From assembly GCA_003280295.1 (NCBI GenBank), contig QCFI01000001.1, positions 62,001-126,000 of the forward strand: DNA of 64,000 bases, in the 5' to 3' direction. Below the pieces are notes generated by a model. The model saw only the letters and a list, made by a program, of their open reading frames with translations. It made no database searches and was not told the origin of the DNA. The stretch comes from Prochlorococcus sp. AG-363-C20. GTDB lineage: Bacteria; Cyanobacteriota; Cyanobacteriia; PCC-6307; Cyanobiaceae. Position numbers and translations under genes: made by a program. Positions 61,866 to 64,000 of this stretch are shown one piece after another (position 1 is the stretch's first letter; each line of letters starts with the position of its first letter).

Positions 61866-63664
61866 TGGCCTCAAATGATTTACAGAGGATAAAGCGCTTA
61901 GGACGTTATCTTCGACAAGATAAAAAAAGGCTTTTAATAATCCTTTTAATTCTTGCTCCTGTTGCTTTTGCCGGGGCTATTCAGCCCCTTTTGGTTGGTC
62001 AGGCTATAAGCGTTTTAAGGGGTGAGGCAACTATTGATTTCTTGAATGATTTACCACTCAGATCTGCGATAAGACTGTTGACAAGTGGCTTGCTGATTTC
62101 GGTACTTCTTAGATTGGTTTTGCAGGGCTATCAGACCTACAACATTCAGGCAGTGGGTCAAAGGCTTACTGCTCGAATTAGAGAGGATCTTTTCTTGCAT
62201 GCTATGGCCCTGTCATTACGTTTTCATGACAGAATGCCTGTTGGGAAATTGTTAACTCGTCTCACCAGTGATGTGGATGCTTTAGCGGAAGTGTTTGGGA
62301 GTGGAGCTGTTGGTGTTCTTGCTGATGTAGTGAGCCTTATTGTTATAGCAATTACAATGGTTTTAGTTGATTGGCGGCTAGGAATATTGCTTTTGATTAC
62401 TCAAGTACCTGTTACACTTTTAATTCTTTGGTTACAAAAAAGATATAGAAGAGCTAATTACAGAGTTAGAGAAGAACTGTCTCAATTGAATGCAGATTTC
62501 CAAGAAAATCTTCAAGGACTTGAGGTTGTTCAAATGTTTCGAAGGGAGGCTCTTAATGGCCATAAGTTCAATAAAACAGGGATGGTTTATAGACAAGCTG
62601 TTAATGGGACTATCTTTTACGATAGTAGTATTTCTGCATTCATTGAATGGGTCTCATTAGCTGCAGTTGCGCTAGTTCTTGCATTGGGTGGATGGATGGT
62701 AACAGCTGGCATTATGGGTCTAGGAACACTTACAACTTTTATTCTTTATTCACAGAGATTATTTGAACCCCTTCGTCAATTGGCGGAACGCTTTACACAG
62801 ATTCAAGGTGGCTTAACAGCTGTAGAAAGAATTGGTGAGCTATTAGAAGAAAGAGTAGAAATTACTGATAAAAGTAAATTTAATGAACCAATCTACCCTA
62901 GTAAAGAAAATCATAGTAGACCTGAATTAGGAGAAGTTATTTTTGATAATGTTAGTTTTTCTTATCGTCATGATGAGCCAATACTACAAGAACTAAATTT
63001 TAGAATTGCGCCAGGTGAAAATGTTGCAATTGTGGGGCCTACTGGCTCCGGGAAAACGACGTTAATTAGATTACTTTGTAGATTGTATGAGCCTCAAAAG
63101 GGAAGGATTTTTATCGATGGGCAAGATATTAGAAATATTCCTATTCCTTACTTACGCCGGCAATTAGGTGTGGTACTACAGGATACTTTTTTGTTTAGTG
63201 GAAATGTTGCAGATAATCTGCGCTTGGATAAGTCAATTGATGATGATAGGTTGATAGAAATCTGCAGAGATCTTGGTCTAGAGAGCTTACTTAATAGGTT
63301 GCCAAGAGGTTTGCATACTGAGTTAAGAGAACGAGGGGGGAATCTTTCCTCAGGTGAACGCCAATTGTTATCAGTCGCAAGAGTGGCTATTCGTAATCCA
63401 AGTGTTCTAATAATGGATGAAGCAACAGCTTTTATGGATCCTTCAACGGAAGCTACGTTACAAAGAGATTTAGACCGATTACTTGAAAAAAGAACAGCAT
63501 TGGTAATTGCTCATAGACTTGCAACTGTTGAATCAGCCGATCGAATTCTCGTTCTCAGAAGAGGAAGGCTTATCGAACAAGGTACTCATAAAGAACTTCG
63601 AGAACTTGGTGGACTTTATTCGCAGTTGGCAGACTTGCAAGAACGTGGTCTTGCGAAACTTTGA
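61865..63664 (+). CDS. ABC exporter, fused membrane and ATPase domains
   Basis: A 599-residue half-transporter of the MsbA/multidrug type. Six membrane helices span about residues 20-310. The ATPase domain follows with Walker A GPTGSGKTTL, the signature LSSGERQL and Walker B VLIMDEAT. Homologues export lipids, drugs or peptides; the substrate is not readable. Its ATG overlaps the hisG stop. Confidence 0.93.
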   Translation: MASNDLQRIKRLGRYLRQDKKRLLIILLILAPVAFAGAIQPLLVGQAISVLRGEATIDFLNDLPLRSAIRLLTSGLLISVLLRLVLQGYQTYNIQAVGQRLTARIREDLFLHAMALSLRFHDRMPVGKLLTRLTSDVDALAEVFGSGAVGVLADVVSLIVIAITMVLVDWRLGILLLITQVPVTLLILWLQKRYRRANYRVREELSQLNADFQENLQGLEVVQMFRREALNGHKFNKTGMVYRQAVNGTIFYDSSISAFIEWVSLAAVALVLALGGWMVTAGIMGLGTLTTFILYSQRLFEPLRQLAERFTQIQGGLTAVERIGELLEERVEITDKSKFNEPIYPSKENHSRPELGEVIFDNVSFSYRHDEPILQELNFRIAPGENVAIVGPTGSGKTTLIRLLCRLYEPQKGRIFIDGQDIRNIPIPYLRRQLGVVLQDTFLFSGNVADNLRLDKSIDDDRLIEICRDLGLESLLNRLPRGLHTELRERGGNLSSGERQLLSVARVAIRNPSVLIMDEATAFMDPSTEATLQRDLDRLLEKRTALVIAHRLATVESADRILVLRRGRLIEQGTHKELRELGGLYSQLADLQERGLAKL

Positions 63665-63719
63665 TCAATAATCCTCTTGGAATTATTATTCATTGAAGAA
63701 CAAGTAGTAGTGACTATTT

Positions 63720-64000
63720 TTGATTAGCTTGTCTCTAACAACTGAAGAGCTCATCGATGCTTATGGTGAAGGCGCATGTGAATGTCCTTCCCCTAATGCG
63801 CAAATGTCTCTTGTTTTTAGTCAATCAAGATCTTTTGATTTGGTTGAGCTTGAACAGTTGCTCCAGGCTGTTGGATGGAGTCAAAGGCCATTTAGAAAGG
63901 TGCGAATGGCTCTTGATAACAGTTTACTGAAGGTAGGTTTATGGCAGCATGATCCAAGTTTCCCAAGACTGATCGGTTTTGCGAGGTGTACTGGAGATGG
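63720..64000 (+). CDS. GNAT-family acetyltransferase, N-terminal part
   Basis: The frame opens at a TTG (63720; a second TTG is at 63729) and runs off the window edge without a stop. About 93 residues are visible. LVELEQLLQAVGWSQRP, then a strand-rich LLKVGLWQHDPSFPRLIGFARCTGDG, resemble the GNAT fold just before its acetyl-CoA loop. Cyanobacterial homologues are annotated as N-acetyltransferases. The catalytic half lies outside the window. Confidence 0.72.
   Translation, partial: MISLSLTTEELIDAYGEGACECPSPNAQMSLVFSQSRSFDLVELEQLLQAVGWSQRPFRKVRMALDNSLLKVGLWQHDPSFPRLIGFARCTGD

Overview
The window is a compact, AT-rich cyanobacterial chromosome segment. It matches a marine picocyanobacterium, most likely a low-light Prochlorococcus. 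The evidence is an alpha-carboxysome operon with form IA Rubisco and both light-dependent (POR) and dark-operative (ChlL/N/B) protochlorophyllide reductases. It also has an alkane-forming ado/aar pair, Psb27, PsaM and a ferrochelatase with a chlorophyll-binding-like tail. Genes are tightly packed, many overlap by a few bases, and I saw no tRNA, rRNA, CRISPR array, prophage or insertion sequence. Strain or clade assignment is inference; csoS1E and cbbX in the cso cluster fit a low-light lineage.

Layout. 1-5 kb: the end of priA, argB with two membrane-protein neighbours, ssb, and a cobK-cutA pair. 5-10 kb: a minus-strand run of proS, psb27, purA and a PfkB sugar kinase. 10-20.4 kb: a small HTH protein, ppa, an ArsC/Spx-like protein, an unknown membrane protein, lepB, a degenerate dihydroorotase homologue, a two-domain histidine phosphatase, a CPBP protease, and a small FtsL-like protein directly ahead of ftsI. 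20.5-28 kb: transaldolase with EF-hands, the minus-strand group pyrH-frr-geranylgeranyl-reductase-like-small ORF, cobO, a solitary tyrosine recombinase and hemH. 28.4-34.7 kb: ilvB, a small secreted nuclease-like protein, pgeF, a Tab2 homologue, an S1-domain protein and a creatininase homologue.

34.7-42 kb is a lipid and cofactor block: ado, aar, accA, an SDR, folE, trpF, a site-2 protease and a lipoate ligase homologue. 42.5-48.2 kb is chlorophyll and photosystem I: psaM (only 34 codons), an unknown membrane protein, POR, then chlL, chlB and chlN on the minus strand. 49-59.3 kb is the carboxysome: csoS1D, rdgB facing the other way, then csoS1-cbbL-cbbS-csoS2-csoS3-csoS4A-csoS4B-csoS1E, ending with the Rubisco assembly factor acRAF and the activase gene cbbX. 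The window closes with a DUF3136 protein, ridA, gloB, hisG (short form), an ABC exporter and the start of a GNAT acetyltransferase.

I did not find a wholly new defence or metabolic system. The best leads are small and regulatory. One is a terminator-like hairpin with no plus-strand gene upstream of it, just before psaM (candidate sRNA or attenuator). Another is a structured element plus a 16-nt near-identical direct repeat in the csoS1 leader. A 13-bp inverted repeat brackets the creatininase-ado gap. Perfect hairpins sit between cbbL and cbbS and between cbbS and csoS2. There are also several unusual domain additions or losses in otherwise ordinary enzymes.
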